A model generated the notes under the pieces. The model was not told where the DNA came from, made no database searches, and worked only from the letters and a program-made list of their open reading frames with translations. Below are positions 63,901 to 64,000 of a stretch of 64,000 nt of DNA, piece after piece. Positions within the stretch are counted from its first letter, which is position 1. Every line of letters starts with the position of its first letter. The stretch is taken from assembly GCF_016937655.1 (NCBI RefSeq), contig NZ_JAFHKL010000017.1:22230-86229 (forward strand), written 5' to 3'. Source of the stretch: Chromobacterium alkanivorans. Lineage in GTDB: Bacteria > Pseudomonadota > Gammaproteobacteria > Burkholderiales > Chromobacteriaceae. A program made the position numbers and the translations under genes.

Positions 63901-64000
63901 CACTTGCAGCGAGAGGATGGAATCGCCGCCCAGGGCGAAGAAATTGTCGTCGATGCCGGGAGCGGGCACGGCCAGGACCTCGGCCCAGATTCGGGCCAGT
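57919..64000 (-). CDS. NRPS, C-terminal part: T-E-C-A(Tyr)-T-E (NRPS3, 5' end outside window)
   Basis: The frame is open at the right edge (LARIWAEVLAV just before the first T domain), so the gene continues. Visible domains by position: T with GGDSIL near 63925; E with HHLAVDAVSW near 63395; C with HHLLLDGWS near 62000 (LSPLQQGMLFH, DCL-like); A with FDASISE near 60490; T with GGDSILALQ near 59480; E with HHWVLDVVSW near 58910. A-domain residues read D-A-S-T-I-A-A-V-C, matching Tyr. With two E domains it should deliver D-X-D-Tyr to NRPS2. The E domains keep the HHxxxDxxSW motif. The stop overlaps the NRPS2 start, so translation is coupled. Confidence 0.92.
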   Translation of the reverse strand, partial: LARIWAEVLAVPAPGIDDNFFALGGDSILSLQVVARARAQGLALSPRQLLLEPSIRQLAAILNTAAAEEEASAAGPLPATPIQRWFAGLDLAEPRHWNQALALQLNHPVDPARLQAALDAVAARHDAFRLRFAPDPALADETGGWPCREQELADESDEAARAAIEQAQRELDPSAGPLARALLLRRGRQAPLLVLIVHHLAVDAVSWSILLDDLGQALDALARGETPRLAAVPANWRRWAERQRADAAEADPTPWLSQAAAGFPTLRRDAATPAANTEAGSRLLSRELDTALTGRLLRAGARAAGQRVGALLLLALWRALAPRLDAPRLAVTMEHHGRDAESGLDLSRTVGWFTALYPLSVAGDAASAGAAELLAAIAAPLSRLTPIAPEYGQARWLGPDRDARRQLDAAGLPEISFNYLGAPRALDNERFQLRPELIADERAAANLRPFALDLVLVVLDGRLRVDWRYAGGQFEAASVAGWADAFARELALALDEIEAAPLLAADYPLARLEQAAVDELARRVGPFDDLYPLSPLQQGMLFHSVADAADGAYLEQLSSVVDGALDPDAFAEAWRAMLARHPLLRSSFHWRGLAQPLQAAMRAAPLPISRLDWSGLADPEAALADYLAADAARPFALDAAPLMRLALIRLGERRWRWIWSYHHLLLDGWSLPLFFRELLTLYRALSHGETPALPPARPFSAYIGWLDRAGRRARSDERFWRRYFSGLEQPTLLAGSAGGGAEFVERELRLSPEWSARAAAAMQACASTLNTLFQAAWALTLARSGHGEDIVFGSALSGRNGDLPGIDEMIGLFINTLPLRVRLNPAASARALLAQMQANQARVQDYAHNRLVDVQRWAGRDNAQLFDTLLVFENYPADAMLRDEAAGLGFETPRFSEHTNYPLTLAVIPGAALTVKLTFDRSRVADAAAEELLQRWLAVAERIVAAPDAALASIELLPAEARRARIADAAQPSLAPPQLAQRLFEDQAAASPRAAALLDENGALDYAGLDARANRLAHRLQALGAGPEVVVGVLLPRGADAVTALLATLKAGAVYLPLDPAYPAERLDYMLADSGAAVLLSESSRLPMLSRLPARLLLLDEAVDAPDSAPPCAAAIDNLAYLIYTSGSTGWPKGVGVSHRGIANLCRAQCAAFQVDAASRVYQFAPLSFDASISEIFMALGSGAALCLPDADAAQDPAGALRRAALRHGLSHATLPPALLAALDESELPGLRTLIAAGEAAAPGLLARWAAARRVLNAYGPTETTVCASIQACDAVEPLPSIGRGMAGVRLYLLDRWGGLVPPGVPGELHIGGEALARGYIGQPGRTAASFVPDAVSGLPGARLYRSGDLGEYLPDGGIRFLGRAGGQVKLRGYRIELDGVAAALNDHPDVDEALALIRRDGERSQLVAYTRLKPEAETDAAALRAHLAARLPAHELPQAIVQLRQWPLTPAGKIDRAALPPPEEAAPASPDAEQALNPAEAALLEIWRAVLGRNGIGVHDNYFAAGGDSILALQIVSRAKQAGFDIEPRALFAHPTVAGLAAAAGVAARRAHIEEPEQAEVPLAPIQRWFLQQDWPAPQHWNLSLRLSLDAAVDPAALQAALTATALRHDALRLRLRRGPDGVWSQHYGPRAAPQLETLTLRATTSAEREAELQAHGARLQASLDLEQGPLLRAVLVEAGPDGHAELLLIAHHWVLDVVSWRILLDDLDQAYGQAADYAEISLPPVAVSYRAWARSLADGAPSLNGEFDYWRAAVAPLAVPPGLAAVGRVAERRRATISLDADASAALLEGGAERYRAQPQELLLAALTLAWRRLSGLPALALDLENHGRGAAAGPAPDLSRSVGWFTCLHPLRVEPAGDGWEPAAAAAKTALRGVPGGGIGFGVLRYLGDPARAAALDQAPPRPLSFNYLGRLDDAADGVLPRLRARLSAREAGPAQDPRQRLPHAVAVNARIEQGRLRLDFDYADAHQTPALAEQCRLALEELAALCRAGGLPAVAYHTSDFAGVALEENELAALLDDLTDIE

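Overview
The window is very GC-rich, gene-dense DNA from a betaproteobacterium. Gene families and order point to Chromobacterium or a close relative in the Neisseriales. The evidence is a six-gene heme locus laid out as chuPRSTUV, two DUF1484 copies, a ZipA-LigA pair with an 801-residue LigA, and a YqgE-RuvX pair. The genus is an inference from gene content; no identity was computed.

Layout. Positions 1-23.4 kb are mostly core genome: the end of an MscS-type channel, ETF-ubiquinone oxidoreductase, an aromatic-rich leader peptide with an attenuator-like terminator, small conserved proteins, the GTPase YlqF/RbgA, a two-component system, a yqgE-ruvX-DUF3592-DUF3592 operon, smc, narK, a TonB-like protein, a MarR regulator, zipA, ligA, a TPR protein, galU and a purine phosphoribosyltransferase. 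Positions 23.4-29.6 kb (minus strand) hold the heme uptake operon chuP-chuR-chuS-chuT-chuU-chuV behind a strong Fur-box match. A Sfp-type phosphopantetheinyl transferase is divergent from it. Positions 30.4-34.2 kb are accessory: small inverted-repeat elements, a duplicated tRNA-Arg/tRNA-Glu array, an AT-richer island of small unknown genes, REP-like elements, and a truncated and an intact DUF1484 gene. The intact copy has a leader resembling P4/P1-type antisense-RNA immunity regions.

Positions 34.2 kb to the window end hold a nonribosomal peptide synthetase (NRPS) cluster that continues beyond the right edge. On the minus strand, NRPS3 (partial: T-E-C-A-T-E), NRPS2 (C-A-T-C-A-T-E-C-A-T), a short-chain dehydrogenase and a GT32-type glycosyltransferase are joined by 4-base stop/start overlaps. 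A second minus-strand unit carries NRPS1 (C-A-[MT]-T-C-A-T-TE), an MFS exporter and a type II thioesterase. An MbtH gene sits between the units on the plus strand. Specificity residues read by eye suggest a partial peptide: ...-D-X-D-Tyr-Thr-D-Gln-Gly-(N-methyl)Thr-Y, released by the C-terminal thioesterase, where X and Y are unassigned. The PPTase could activate the carrier domains, MbtH could support the adenylation domains, the MFS protein could export the product, and the dehydrogenase and glycosyltransferase may tailor it. The product is not identified from sequence.

The least expected items are the orphan aromatic attenuator at 2.1-2.3 kb, the antisense-type leader of DUF1484, a MITE-like family with copies touching stop codons, and the glycosyltransferase and dehydrogenase coupled to the NRPS operon.
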